Assembly: GCA_946567425.1 (NCBI GenBank)
Contig: CAMNXF010000004.1
Span: 1-64,000, forward strand
Origin: an uncultured Clostridia bacterium
GTDB lineage: Bacteria > Bacillota > Clostridia > Oscillospirales > Ruminococcaceae
Direction of reading: 5' to 3'
Length of the DNA stretch: 64,000 bases
Part shown: positions 42,036-49,318 of the stretch, in pieces
How the letters are laid out: each line of letters starts with the position of its first letter
How positions within the stretch are numbered: the first letter of the stretch is position 1
Translations under genes and position numbers: made by a program
Notes under the pieces: generated by a model
Told to the model about the DNA's origin: nothing
Databases searched by the model: none
Seen by the model: the letters and a program-made list of their open reading frames with translations, nothing else

Positions 42036-42581
42036 ATGTCCAAATCTATTCTAATCACGGGCGGTGCGGCAAGCGGCAAGACGCGGTATGCCGTGACCGG
42101 CTTTGCGGCATTCGATTACGTTCTCTATTTGAGAATGGGCAAGGAGATCGACGCGGATATCCGTCAACGTATCGAGTTCGACAACAATAAGAACGGCGTG
42201 GAATGGGATATCATAAGTTCGCACTGCACGACCCCCGCAGACGAGGTGAAGGATCACAAGTTCGTCATATTCGACAGCGTGTCCTCGTATGCCCGTATGA
42301 TAATGCAGGAAATGTTCCCCGACAGGCAAGCGCCCGACGACGCGGCAAAGAAAAACGTCGAAAGGCGTATAATCGACGATATTTCGGCAGTGCGCGAAAA
42401 GGTTTGCGAAAACCGCGGCAGTTTGCAGATAGTTACGCTGGAAACGGGTTTTTCCGTTATTCCCGAGGACGGCTATCTCGCGGCGTACCGTGAGATAGTA
42501 GGGCGCGTTAATCAGCGTATCGCCAACTCCTCGGACGAGGTTTATTTCTCCGCGAGCGGAATTCAGTTTAAAATCAAATAA
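42036..42581 (+). CDS. cobU: CobU-like adenosylcobinamide kinase/guanylyltransferase
   Basis: A 181-residue protein with the CobU fold: P-loop 'LITGGAASGKTRYAV' at the N-terminus, a Walker B-like 'KFVIFDSVSSYARMIM', and the closing 'IVTLETGFSVIPE', 'YREIVGRVNQRIANSSDEV', matching CobU's 'NExGxGivPe...GR.NQ.iA..adeV'. The family's usual 'GGxRSGKSxxAE' and 'DCLTLW' are altered, so activity should not be assumed. ATG at 42036 has GGAG eight bases upstream; the longer frame from 41874 overlaps the promoter. CobU phosphorylates and guanylylates cobinamide in corrinoid salvage, which would serve the five B12-type enzymes nearby. Confidence 0.7.
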   Translation: MSKSILITGGAASGKTRYAVTGFAAFDYVLYLRMGKEIDADIRQRIEFDNNKNGVEWDIISSHCTTPADEVKDHKFVIFDSVSSYARMIMQEMFPDRQAPDDAAKKNVERRIIDDISAVREKVCENRGSLQIVTLETGFSVIPEDGYLAAYREIVGRVNQRIANSSDEVYFSASGIQFKIK

Positions 42582-42601
42582 AAACGACAAGGAGTTTTGT
42601 T

Positions 42602-43654
42602 ATGACGTTTGAAGAGTTTATTATGCAGGCGCGCACGCTTGGCGCTTCCGATATCCACCTTACCGTCGGTTCTCCTACGGTTATCCGCGTAAACGGCGAG
42701 CTTTGCAAGTTCACGGAGCTTTCCGACCAGGTTGTTCACCGCACGATCGTTTCCATTCTTTCAGCCGAACAGGAAAAGCTGCTCAGCGAGGGGAACGACA
42801 TCGACTTCTCGTTCGAGCTGAAAAACGGCGCGAGACAGCGTGTCAACGTATTCCACCAGAGCGGCAGACTTGCGTGTTCCATTCGTCTGCTGAACGCCGA
42901 AATACCCACGCTTAATCAGCTCGGAATGCCGCCCGTCCTGCTAGATCTGGCGAAAAAGCGCAGAGGTCTGGTGCTGGTAACGGGTCCTACAGGCGCGGGT
43001 AAATCCACCACCCTTGCAGCAATGATACAGCATATCAACGAAACACGCGCTTGTCACATTATTACTATCGAGGATCCTATCGAGTACCGTTACTCACAAA
43101 TAAAGGCTACCGTTCATCAGCGCGAGATCGGGCGCGACGTTCCGACGTTTGACTACGCGCTGAGGAGCGCTCTGCGTGAGGATCCCGACGTTATCCTCAT
43201 CGGTGAGATGAGAGACTATGAGACGATCTCGCTCGCGATGACCGCCGCCGAAACGGGACATCTGGTATTCGGCACGCTGCATACCAGTTCTGCGGCGCAG
43301 ACTATCGACCGTATTATTGACGTCTGCCCGTCGCACGCACAGGAACAGGTGCGCACTCAGCTCGCGAATATGATACAGGGCATAATCGCCCAGACACTTG
43401 TTCCCTCCGTAGACGGAAAGACGAGATGCGCGGCAGTCGAAATAATGCTCGGCACGGACGCTATCAAGAACCTTATCCGCTCCAATAAGATTGCCCAGAT
43501 GGAGACCACCATGCAAGGCGGAACTATGCAGGGAATGCAAACACTCATTGAAAGCCTTTGCAGACTGTACAAGGACGGCAAAATTACATATCAGACCGCG
43601 ATAGAGTATTCCGGAAATCCCATGGAAATGGAGAAAAAGATGCTCAGCAGATAA
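42602..43654 (+). CDS. pilT: PilT-like type IV pilus retraction ATPase
   Basis: A 350-residue hexameric secretion ATPase. N-terminal PilT domain 'LGASDIHLTVGSPTVIRVNG', Walker A 'TGPTGAGKSTTLAAM', Asp box 'IITIEDPIEY', Walker B 'LREDPDVILIGEMRD', His box 'ETGHLVFGTLHTSSA', then the C-terminal helices. Length and the 'ASDIHL' start match PilT rather than PilB. It lies 20 bases after cobU behind AAGGAG. No other pilus genes are in the window, so pili, if made, are encoded elsewhere. Confidence 0.92.
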   Translation: MTFEEFIMQARTLGASDIHLTVGSPTVIRVNGELCKFTELSDQVVHRTIVSILSAEQEKLLSEGNDIDFSFELKNGARQRVNVFHQSGRLACSIRLLNAEIPTLNQLGMPPVLLDLAKKRRGLVLVTGPTGAGKSTTLAAMIQHINETRACHIITIEDPIEYRYSQIKATVHQREIGRDVPTFDYALRSALREDPDVILIGEMRDYETISLAMTAAETGHLVFGTLHTSSAAQTIDRIIDVCPSHAQEQVRTQLANMIQGIIAQTLVPSVDGKTRCAAVEIMLGTDAIKNLIRSNKIAQMETTMQGGTMQGMQTLIESLCRLYKDGKITYQTAIEYSGNPMEMEKKMLSR

Positions 43655-43703
43655 CGCGTCATTCACAAAATAAAAAAGCGGTATCGGCAATAATGTCCGG
43701 TAC

Positions 43704-43764
43704 GGCACTCCATAAAATTTTGTGTAAAAGCAGATCCGATCAGGCAAGGTGTAACTTGCAAAGC
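43704..43764 (+). mobile_element. Solo IS256-type left end
   Basis: The stretch carries AAATTTTGTGTAA (43714-43726) then AAGCAGATCCGATCAGGCA, closely parallel to the reverse strand of 47176-47250, where it precedes an IS256-type transposase remnant. No transposase follows here. From 43765 to 43941 there is a 61-codon frame at 43773 with no recognised relatives; I do not call it a gene. Confidence 0.5.
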
Positions 43765-43941
43765 AAGCAAGATTGGGGATTTCCTCTCAATTGCCGGGCT
43801 CTGTTGAACAAATCCAGCGGAACAAGGTGACAGGGCAACAGAATATTCGACAAAACACCTCCTTGCTTAATGCGGAGAGCGTGTTACTGTATCAAGGTGG
43901 AGTGATATATGCAGCCCTTTTTGATGATGATAAAAAAGGGG

Positions 43942-43970
43942 TTGACAAATCTGATTGAATATGCTATAAT
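43942..43970 (+). promoter_or_regulatory. Consensus promoter of the ABC-F resistance gene
   Basis: TTGACA (43942-43947) and TATAAT (43965-43970), 17-base spacer, 174 bases before the gene. A long leader therefore separates promoter and start codon. Confidence 0.88.
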
Positions 43971-44001
43971 ACCAATATCATAAATGATTTGAGGTGAAAA
44001 G

Positions 44002-44013
44002 ATGCGTAAGTAA
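44002..44013 (+). CDS. Leader peptide MRK upstream of the ABC-F gene
   Basis: GAGGTG (43991-43996) is followed by ATG CGT AAG TAA. A three-codon open frame with a good ribosome site at the start of a structured leader fits a ribosome-stalling peptide of the kind that controls antibiotic resistance genes. Translation is not proven. Confidence 0.55.
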   Translation: MRK

Positions 44014-44071
44014 TCCTGTTATGATTGATTATAAACTATCATTCTGCGGGATTTTTGCGCTCTTTTTGCTG

Positions 44072-44145
44072 TATTAGAGGGATTTTCGGCTCTCCTAATA
44101 ATGCGGCGCATTTTTCCTGCGGGTATTATTGGGAGGCGATTTTTT
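44072..44145 (+). promoter_or_regulatory. Transcription attenuator with alternative hairpins
   Basis: The segment 44090-44102 can pair two ways. Upstream, TATTAGAGGG (44072-44081) pairs with CTCTCCTAATA (44090-44100, one bulged C). Downstream, CTCCTAATAAT (44092-44102) pairs with ATTATTGGGAG (44125-44135, one T-G wobble) and is followed by six T (44140-44145), an intrinsic terminator that also buries the GGGAGG ribosome site. The two structures exclude each other, the logic of a classic attenuator. A ribosome stalled by drug on the upstream leader would favour readthrough. Confidence 0.72.
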
Positions 44146-45643
44146 GTCTTTAATCAAAATTTCAAACCTTTCGTTTTCCTATGACGGAAGCTATGAAAAT
44201 GTTTTTGAGAATGTTTCCATTCAACTTGACACCGCTTGGCGGCTTGGTTTTGTCGGAAGAAATGGTCGCGGGAAAACAACGCTTTTAAAACTGCTGACGG
44301 GCGAACTTCACGGCAGCGGGAGCATATTGGCAAACGTGGATTTTGAATATTTTCCCTATGCCGTTCAGAATAAGGACGATTTCACTATTGATATTATCCG
44401 CGAGATAGCTCCCGATACGAAGGATTGGGAAATACACCGCGAAATGTCGCTGCTGAATATCAGCGAGGAAGCGGACTATCAACCGTTTTCCACCCTTTCA
44501 AGCGGAGAACAGACTAAAGCGTTGCTTGTGGGATTGTTCCTGCGCCAAAATGCTTTTTTGCTGATTGACGAGCCTACAAATCATCTTGACAGCGACGGCA
44601 GAGAACTTTTAGGCAATTATCTGAGCCGCAAAAACGGATTTATTCTCGTATCTCACGACAGAAATTTCATTGACGCTTGTACTGACCATATTCTTTCGAT
44701 AAACAGGTGCAATGTCGAAATAACGCGTGGGAATTATTCAGAGTGGCAGCGTAATAAAGATATGCGCGACAGATTTGAAATATCGCAGAACGAGCGCCTG
44801 AAAAAAGATATTAAGCGTCTTGAAACTGCTGCTCAGCGCACCGCCGAATGGTCTGACAAAGCAGAAAGGGCTAAGATAGGCTTTGACCCCGCGAAGGTCG
44901 AAAAGAGTATAAACAGACGTCCTATGCAGGCGGCTAAAGCTAAAAAGATGATGTCGCGCTCGTCAGCTATCTCCGAACGGTGCGAGAGAGCGATAGACGA
45001 AAAAAGTAAGCTGCTGCACAACATTGAAAGCACCGCAGAACTTAAAATACGCCCGCTTGATTTTCACACAAAACAACTGATATGTCTTGAAAATATTGCA
45101 ATAAGATACGGCAATAAAACAGCTTGCGAGAGCGTAACGTTTAATGTTACGCAAGGTAGCAGAACGGCACTTGTAGGCGCAAACGGATGCGGAAAATCAA
45201 GCGTTCTTAAACTCATCTGCGGAGATTTTCAGGGTGAATACAGCGGAAATCTGATTAAAAACAATGGGCTTAAAATATCCTATGTTCCGCAGAATACAGA
45301 CCATTTACGCGGGTCGCTTAAAGAATACGCGGACAGCCTCAGCATTGATTTCAGCCTGTTCTTGGCGATATTGCGCAAGCTGGATTTTTCGCGTGAGCAT
45401 TTCGAGCAGAACATCGAGAATTTCAGCGCCGGACAGAAGAAAAAAGTTCTGATAGCGGGAAGTTTATGCGAACAGGCGCACCTTTACATCTGGGACGAGC
45501 CGCTGAATTACATTGATATAATCTCTCGCATTCAAATTGAAGAACTCATCTTGAAAAGCCGCGCTACAATTATTTTTGTGGAACACGACAGTGCCTTTCG
45601 TGATAAAATAGCAGATAATATTGTGATTATCAGCGAGAAATAA
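44144..45643 (+). CDS. ABC-F ribosomal protection protein (Lsa/Vga type)
   Basis: A 499-residue protein with two ATP-binding domains and no membrane helices. Domain 1 has 'GFVGRNGRGKTTLLKL' and 'LSSGEQTKALLVGLF', 'LLIDEPTNHLDSDG'. A charged linker (about residues 185-295) follows. Domain 2 has 'ALVGANGCGKSSVLKL', 'FSAGQKKKVLIAGSL' and 'LYIWDEPLNYIDI'. The start 'LIKISNLSFSYDGSYENVFENV' is typical of Lsa/Vga-type ABC-F proteins that displace lincosamides, streptogramin A and pleuromutilins from the ribosome. TTG at 44144 with GGGAGG seven bases upstream. Preceded by a leader peptide and attenuator, and flanked by IS256-type ends. The exact drug range is not predictable here. Confidence 0.88.
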   Translation: MSLIKISNLSFSYDGSYENVFENVSIQLDTAWRLGFVGRNGRGKTTLLKLLTGELHGSGSILANVDFEYFPYAVQNKDDFTIDIIREIAPDTKDWEIHREMSLLNISEEADYQPFSTLSSGEQTKALLVGLFLRQNAFLLIDEPTNHLDSDGRELLGNYLSRKNGFILVSHDRNFIDACTDHILSINRCNVEITRGNYSEWQRNKDMRDRFEISQNERLKKDIKRLETAAQRTAEWSDKAERAKIGFDPAKVEKSINRRPMQAAKAKKMMSRSSAISERCERAIDEKSKLLHNIESTAELKIRPLDFHTKQLICLENIAIRYGNKTACESVTFNVTQGSRTALVGANGCGKSSVLKLICGDFQGEYSGNLIKNNGLKISYVPQNTDHLRGSLKEYADSLSIDFSLFLAILRKLDFSREHFEQNIENFSAGQKKKVLIAGSLCEQAHLYIWDEPLNYIDIISRIQIEELILKSRATIIFVEHDSAFRDKIADNIVIISEK

Positions 45644-45646
45644 AGA

Positions 45647-45696
45647 GGGATAACAACAGCCGCCGAGGGTTAAATCTTAGCGGCTGTTGTTATCCC
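45647..45696. repeat. Perfect 17-bp inverted repeat after the ABC-F gene
   Basis: GGGATAACAACAGCCGC (45647-45663) is exactly complementary to 45680-45696 across a 16-base loop, four bases after the stop codon. No T-run follows, so it is a strong hairpin that may protect the transcript or end transcription weakly. From 45697 to 46014 I see no gene; there is a promoter-like TTACAA...TATAAT near 45865-45890 with nothing intact behind it. Confidence 0.7.
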
Positions 45697-46014
45697 TGTG
45701 TATCCTCAAATATAATGTCACCGTTCATCATAGCTGTTCTTCAATTCGGTAACGGCTTGATTAAGGATAAGCTGCGCTTAAAATGCCCTTGGCAAGGCTC
45801 ACAATCATTACAATTACAGGATATTTGCAGCACTTTTTAATGACGATTGAAAATGGGGGGGTTACAAATCGTAGCAAATATTGTATAATATACAGTAGAG
45901 AACCAAATATTACGATGAGTGTGCAAAGCGCGGGTTTTGCAAAACTATTCGGATTTTCGTGATTACTCCTTTGAGGACATCACCAATTGAAAAAATGTTT
46001 TTTTATAAAGCCTC

Positions 46015-46043
46015 TTGCTTTTTGCAGGAAAATAGTGTATAAT
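46015..46043 (+). promoter_or_regulatory. Promoter of the DUF3788/DUF3795-like gene
   Basis: TTGCTT (46015-46020) and TATAAT (46038-46043), 17-base spacer, 77 bases before the ATG. Confidence 0.65.
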
Positions 46044-46119
46044 GAAAACGATGAAAATTAACCGTTTGAGGCATTGCTGTTATCAATGTGTATAAAAACA
46101 TAATATGTGGAGGTTTATT

Positions 46120-46836
46120 ATGAATGCTCTTGAGAAAATCAGCCATGAAACTATGGTGTTTATGAGAGGGAAATATTGTCTTGATGAGATTGGTGACGGA
46201 AAGGATGAATTGAAGTTTAAGCAAGGTAAGAAAACTGTTCTCACCGTATATACGCATGAGAATTGCTTTACTTTTTTAATTATTTTCGGACAAAAAGAGC
46301 GTGAGATATTCGAAACTCAAACAGACTGTTTTTCGGACTACATACTTGATTATTATAACAATGCAAAGACCTATCATGACGGCAAATGGATGTTCATTGA
46401 TGTAACAACAATGGAGCAGCTTGATGAAATTAAAAAACTGATACTGATAAAGAAAAAACCTAATCGCAAGCCTTTTCCAAAGGAAAACGCTCTTTATTCA
46501 AAATGTGGTCAGCGCTGCGATCTGTGTGTGCATTATGTAGGTACAACGAACGAACAAAGAGAGATAATGATACAAAATCTTAATAAAATATGGGATAACA
46601 CCGATTGGAGTATGCGATGCAATGGGTGCTACAGCGAGGACTGTTCCTGTACTGACTGCAACGCGAAAGACTGCTACCCTTCAAAGGGTATTTCAGAATG
46701 CAAAGAGTGTGGTGAGTTTCCGTGTATAAAAGCTACATCGGCAGACTATCGTTCAATGATTCATAATGAAGTTCATTATGCAGACGAGATTACATGGGGA
46801 ATACTTCCATATGTTCCATGGCAGTATGAAAAATGA
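46120..46836 (+). CDS. DUF3788-like protein with C-terminal Cys-rich (DUF3795-like) domain
   Basis: A 238-residue protein. Residues 1-120 resemble DUF3788 ('WMFIDVTTMEQLDEIKKLI' at the end of a small strand-rich domain). The remainder is Cys-rich: 'YSKCGQRCDLCVHYVG', 'RCNGCYSEDCSCTDCNAKD' and 'CKECGEFPCIKA', the pattern of a DUF3795-type metal-binding domain. No function is established for either part. ATG at 46120 has GGAGG six bases upstream; an ATG at 46105 lies before the ribosome site. Low GC and location between IS256-type ends suggest recent arrival. Confidence 0.78.
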   Translation: MNALEKISHETMVFMRGKYCLDEIGDGKDELKFKQGKKTVLTVYTHENCFTFLIIFGQKEREIFETQTDCFSDYILDYYNNAKTYHDGKWMFIDVTTMEQLDEIKKLILIKKKPNRKPFPKENALYSKCGQRCDLCVHYVGTTNEQREIMIQNLNKIWDNTDWSMRCNGCYSEDCSCTDCNAKDCYPSKGISECKECGEFPCIKATSADYRSMIHNEVHYADEITWGILPYVPWQYEK

Positions 46837-46969
46837 TAAAAAGTTCCGGTTTATGTGGCAGTTAAATTCGGTTATGAAAAAAACATTCAAATGTATAATT
46901 CCCCAAAATAAACCAATAATAAAAAAGGCAGCGCTGAGAATTGAGCTAACGCAAACAATGAGATATCAC

Positions 46970-47009
46970 GGTGAAAGCAGCAATGAAAAATTGCTGCTTT
47001 CACCATTTT
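46970..47009 (+). terminator. Perfect 15-bp hairpin terminator
   Basis: GGTGAAAGCAGCAAT (46970-46984) pairs without mismatch with 46990-47004 over a GAAAA loop, followed by ATTTTT. It sits at the breakpoint of the transposase remnant on the opposite strand. Confidence 0.8.
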
Positions 47010-47250
47010 TCGTAGCCGCGCTTCTCTTCAAGCTCCGTTTCCATTACCGTTTGCAGCACATCGCTGAACAGTTCTTTCATGCCGTTCATAATGTCTGTTG
47101 TGCCTGTAAATTGCCGGCTGTTCACTATTGCCTTTAACAGTTTTTTTAATGTTTATCCCATAATAAAAACACTTCCTTTCAGATTTTCTTTGCCTTAGGT
47201 CCTGTCTGATCGGAAGTGCTTTATTCTTTCTTACACAAAATTTGGTGGGG
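47000..47250 (-). mobile_element. IS256-family remnant: left end plus transposase N-terminus
   Basis: On the - strand the end sequence CCACCAAATTTTGTGTAA (47248-47231) is followed by a transposase start at ATG 47161. The second codon after it is TAA, then the frame continues with 'LLKAIVNSRQFTGTTD' and 'FSDVLQTVMETELEEKRGYEK', the N-terminal region of IS256-type (mutator) transposases. It ends at TGA (47002-47000), so the DDE catalytic core is gone. A related solo end faces it at 43704. Confidence 0.7.
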
Positions 47251-47278
47251 TCTCGCCGATACCGCAATTTTTACGCGT

Positions 47279-47602
47279 TTATTTCTTCTTGATGAGCTTT
47301 GAAAATTCCAAAGCCTTGCCGAGATCGCCCTCTACCTTGAGTTTGCCCGTGGTGTAAGCGGCAACGGGATCGAGCTTGCCATCCATGAGCTTTACGAAAT
47401 TAGCGGGCTCGATCGTAACCGCGCAGGAACGGTCGTGGTAATCGTAAGGCTCGGCGGATACCTTGCCGTCCTTTACTTCAACATAAAATACGCCGCCGTC
47501 CTTTCCCGTAAGGTTCACCTGAACCGCCAGAAAATCTACGCCCTCCGGATTTGCCTTAGATGCCATTTCCTTTACCTTTGCCATGATCTCATCAAATGTC
47601 AT
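47279..47602 (-). CDS. SCP2 sterol-binding domain protein
   Basis: A 107-residue stand-alone SCP2-like protein. The family's strand pattern 'FLAVQVNLTGKDGGVFYVEV' and the closing 'FVKLMDGKLDPVAAYTTGKLKVEGDLGKALEF' region (the lipid-pocket lid) are clear in sequence order. SCP2 domains bind acyl chains or other hydrophobic ligands in the cytoplasm. GAAAGGAGC precedes the ATG and a consensus promoter lies at 47629. The ligand is unknown. Confidence 0.9.
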   Translation of the reverse strand: MTFDEIMAKVKEMASKANPEGVDFLAVQVNLTGKDGGVFYVEVKDGKVSAEPYDYHDRSCAVTIEPANFVKLMDGKLDPVAAYTTGKLKVEGDLGKALEFSKLIKKK

Positions 47603-47628
47603 AAATAAGCTCCTTTCGCTTTTTATAT

Positions 47629-47657
47629 ATTATACCACACTTTTGGGATAATGTCAA
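47629..47657 (-). promoter_or_regulatory. Promoter of the SCP2 gene
   Basis: On the - strand TTGACA (47657-47652) and TATAAT (47634-47629), 17-base spacer, 27 bases before the ATG. Confidence 0.88.
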
Positions 47658-47676
47658 GAAAGTATGCGCATTTAAA

Positions 47677-48432
47677 TTACTGATAGTCGGCTATGTCTAT
47701 CCATGTAAGCAGCAGCTCGCGCTCCTCGGGGCGGCGGAACTTAAGCTGCGCCGCCGCGATAACGGGCAGCCAGTCGTGCACGTACTTCACGGACGTGCCT
47801 GTTTTATTGCAGTATATCTTCAGATATTTCTCCGCCCATTCGGTGCGGTGTTTCAGGCAGAAATTAAGGTAGGTCTTGGCGACGTCGGCGGACGCGTTGC
47901 CCTGTTTGGCTTTAAGCCAGTCAACAATGAAAACACCGTCGCTGTTTACGATAATATTGTCGGGCGAGAAATCGCCGTGGCAGAGCTTGATGTGCTTAGG
48001 CATGGCGTTCAGGCGCGTAAGCAGATCGTACTTCTTTACGTCGTCGATCATATCCAGACCGTCGATCGAGCGTTTGAGATAGTCGGTCAGGCGGCTTATC
48101 TTCGCGGAATGCAGCGAGTTTATCTCGATCTGGAGATCCGCCATTTTGTCAAGGTATTCGTCAAGCTTCGCAGGATTTTCTTTCATAAGCTGTTCAAGCG
48201 TCTTTCCTGCGATATGCTCGTAGATTATCGCCCATTTGCCGTCGATCTTCACGATCTCCTCGAACTGCGGGATGCGCGCGAAGCCCGTTTCCTCAATGCG
48301 AGTGTGGGTCAGCGCCTCGTAAAGCACGACGCTTTTCGGCTCGTTCGGGTCTTTGAACACCTTGACGCACTTGCCGTCCGATTCGTACACCTGCACCTTT
48401 TCACCGTCCGAAATCATCTTTTTTAAATCCAT
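47677..48432 (-). CDS. Aminoglycoside phosphotransferase-family (APH) kinase
   Basis: A 251-residue small-molecule kinase of the APH/choline kinase superfamily. An N-lobe with 'WAIIYEHIAGKTLEQLM', then the Brenner motif 'LCHGDFSPDNIIVNSDG' (catalytic Asp and metal-binding Asn) and 'FIVDWLKAKQGNASADVA' with the metal Asp. ATG at 48432 is preceded by AAAGGAATGA; a start at 48450 would overlap that site. The substrate could be an antibiotic, a sugar or choline; the chromosomal setting favours a metabolic role. Confidence 0.85.
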   Translation of the reverse strand: MDLKKMISDGEKVQVYESDGKCVKVFKDPNEPKSVVLYEALTHTRIEETGFARIPQFEEIVKIDGKWAIIYEHIAGKTLEQLMKENPAKLDEYLDKMADLQIEINSLHSAKISRLTDYLKRSIDGLDMIDDVKKYDLLTRLNAMPKHIKLCHGDFSPDNIIVNSDGVFIVDWLKAKQGNASADVAKTYLNFCLKHRTEWAEKYLKIYCNKTGTSVKYVHDWLPVIAAAQLKFRRPEERELLLTWIDIADYQ

Positions 48433-48480
48433 TTTTGTCATTCCTTTCATTTAAATTTGATTTTATACTTCTCAATGTAG

Positions 48481-49065
48481 TTACAGATTTTCTACAAAGT
48501 GATTTCTATACATGTTCCAATATTTTTTGTATACAAAGGAATTATCCTCACCAAAATTAAGTTGATACAATCTGAATATTACGGGAAAATTTTTTGGCTG
48601 CCATTGTTCTTCATATGAATAACAGTATTTCATGCCGATTTTCTGCAAAACTTTTCCGCTTCTTGGGTTATTTCTGTCATGTGTTGCCGTGATGTAAGGA
48701 AGTCCATCTTTTTTTACCTGTTCGACAACAGCTTTACTTGCCTCTGTAACAATCCCTTGATTCCAAAACTCCTTACGAAGTCCATAACCAAGATCATGGT
48801 GTTCCTCCATATCTACGTGAACATAGCCAATAGGAAAATTGTCACTTTTTAAGCAAATGGCATAAGCGTATGCTTGTGTCTGTGAATATTTTGCGGAGTA
48901 TCTTTCATCATAGAACTTTTTGGCTTCATCAATATTTTGCACAGGATACCAAGGGAGAAATATGTTGACTTCTTCATCTTTAAGAATGAGATAAAGGGCC
49001 TCAATATCTTTATCTGTAAATTTCCTTAAAATCAATCGTTCTGTTTCCAACATAGGTGTGTTCAT
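48481..49065 (-). CDS. GNAT acetyltransferase (RimJ/RimL-like)
   Basis: A 194-residue protein with the RimJ/RimL opening 'LETERLILRKFTDKDIEALY', the acyl-CoA segment 'LGYGLRKEFWNQGIVTEASKAVV' and 'TATHDRNNPRSGKVLQKIGM', characteristic of ribosomal-protein or small-molecule N-acetyltransferases. ATG at 49065 follows GGAGG. It has lower GC than its neighbours, which may indicate transfer. A promoter is at 49099-49127. Confidence 0.9.
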   Translation of the reverse strand: MNTPMLETERLILRKFTDKDIEALYLILKDEEVNIFLPWYPVQNIDEAKKFYDERYSAKYSQTQAYAYAICLKSDNFPIGYVHVDMEEHHDLGYGLRKEFWNQGIVTEASKAVVEQVKKDGLPYITATHDRNNPRSGKVLQKIGMKYCYSYEEQWQPKNFPVIFRLYQLNFGEDNSFVYKKYWNMYRNHFVENL

Positions 49066-49098
49066 AATATTTTCCTCCATAAACCACGACTTAACTAA

Positions 49099-49127
49099 AT
49101 TATACCACGTTCCTGCGTCAATGTAAA
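49099..49127 (-). promoter_or_regulatory. Promoter of the GNAT gene
   Basis: On the - strand TTTACA (49127-49122) and TATAAT (49104-49099), 17-base spacer. Confidence 0.75.
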
Positions 49128-49239
49128 GATATTATTATAAATTTTAAACAATTTGTCACATTTTAAAAAGAACTTTTTGTGACAATTTGCCTCGAATTAT
49201 ATGTAAACAACGTCATAATATTCATCATTTAAAAAAATA

Positions 49240-49268
49240 TTGACATTTGGCAGCAAATATGATATAAT
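49240..49268 (+). promoter_or_regulatory. Promoter of the amino-acid ABC importer
   Basis: TTGACA (49240-49245) and TATAAT (49263-49268), 17-base spacer, 50 bases before the ATG. Confidence 0.88.
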
Positions 49269-49318
49269 AAAAAAATAGGGTAAAAAACCGATAAGGATAA
49301 AAGAAAGGAAAAAACATT

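Noticed and set aside
43773-43958. A 61-codon + strand frame before the ABC-F promoter
   Set aside because: No ribosome site or known relatives, and it reads into the -35 region; treated as non-coding.
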